Source of the DNA: Shinella lacus
GTDB taxonomy: Bacteria > Pseudomonadota > Alphaproteobacteria > Rhizobiales > Rhizobiaceae
Length of the DNA: 64,000 nucleotides
Reading direction: 5' to 3'
Assembly: GCF_010994755.1 (NCBI RefSeq)
Contig: NZ_WHSB02000019.1
Coordinates: 47,048 to 111,047, forward strand
Every line of letters starts with the position of its first letter. Positions within the stretch are counted from its first letter, which is position 1. The notes under the pieces are model-generated. The model had not been told where the DNA came from and ran no database searches. It saw nothing but the letters and a program-made list of their open reading frames with translations. A program made the position numbers and the translations under genes. Shown piece after piece: positions 63,889 through 64,000 of the stretch.

Positions 63889-64000
63889 GTTGGACTCGCG
63901 AGGCGTTTTCTTGCGAGGAAGATGTCGAGTGTGATCTGGAGCATTTCGAGTGTCTTTGAGGCGCGCTTTGTTTTCCGGTTGAAGCGGGCCAGCATGTCGC
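63885..64000 (-). mobile_element. IS1-like transposase, C-terminal fragment (truncated by window edge)
   Basis: The last 37 codons on the minus strand, open to the right edge, read DMLARFNRKTKRASKTLEML followed by QITLDIFLARKRLASPT. The LARFNRKTKRxSKxxEM pattern is the typical C-terminus of IS1-family DDE transposases. The rest lies outside the window. No terminal inverted repeat could be identified within the few bases available. Confidence 0.5.

Overview
This 64 kb window is an ordinary-looking chromosomal stretch of a GC-rich alphaproteobacterium, very probably a member of the Rhizobiaceae (Shinella, Ensifer, Rhizobium or Agrobacterium type). Reasons: the gene set contains RcdA, DUF1192, DUF1465 and DUF4164 proteins, a rhizobial palindromic (RIME-like) repeat, an alphaproteobacterial 6S RNA behind zapA, perfect CtrA boxes (TTAA-N7-TTAA) and a serC leader of the alphaproteobacterial kind. 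The genus cannot be fixed from sequence reading alone. I saw no tRNA, rRNA, CRISPR array or prophage. The only mobile-element trace is an IS1-like transposase tail cut by the right edge.

Layout. 1-8.5 kb: end of pyruvate kinase, an alpha/beta hydrolase, a TPR protein, rpmJ, purK-purE, two divergent YdcH-like small proteins, an ArsR regulator with a TauE exporter, a ThiE-like protein and a Sel1-repeat protein. 8.6-16.5 kb: inositol monophosphatase, a two-gene MotAB/TolQ-OmpA-like ion channel pair, an FAD dehydrogenase, an orphan TctC binding protein and an ABC exporter. 16.6-19.9 kb: rpmE, a RIME-like palindrome, rcdA, a candidate CtrA-driven small RNA, DUF1192-MFS and tiny proteins. 19.9-25 kb: tkt-gap-DUF1089-pgk, a central carbon operon. 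25.2-30.8 kb: DUF4164-zapA-6S RNA, then transaldolase and a SorC regulator, then 5-formyl-THF cyclo-ligase and YmdB. 30.9-35 kb: PPOX, MBL, DUF6636-like, YebC and luciferase-like proteins. 35-38 kb: ruvC, a VapBC-like toxin-antitoxin pair, ruvA-ruvB. 38-45.3 kb: metallophosphoesterase, ybgC, tolQRAB-pal-cpoB. 45.3-50.4 kb: tilS-ftsH-glmM. 50.6-52.5 kb: two tandem outer-membrane barrels. 52.6-55.5 kb: serC-serA. 55.6-64 kb: EamA transporter, purA, a large unknown membrane protein, rpoH, rluD, a small membrane protein, a TrmH methyltransferase and the IS tail.

How the genes connect. Envelope themes recur: Tol-Pal, GlmM, MotAB-like pair, tandem barrels. Cell-cycle control is visible as RcdA (adaptor for CtrA proteolysis) with a perfect CtrA box upstream, another in front of an apparently independent structured RNA just upstream of rcdA, and a third in front of the first outer-membrane barrel. 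Heat-shock control links rpoH to ftsH, which has a sigma-32-like promoter. Purine genes purK/purE and purA are dispersed.

The most interesting items are the candidate CtrA-driven sRNA (about 17838-17945), the toxin-antitoxin pair inside the ruvCAB locus, the 720-residue unknown membrane protein, the MotAB/ZorAB-like pair, and a 24-codon reading frame followed by three hairpins next to pgk. All calls are by eye; no database search was possible.
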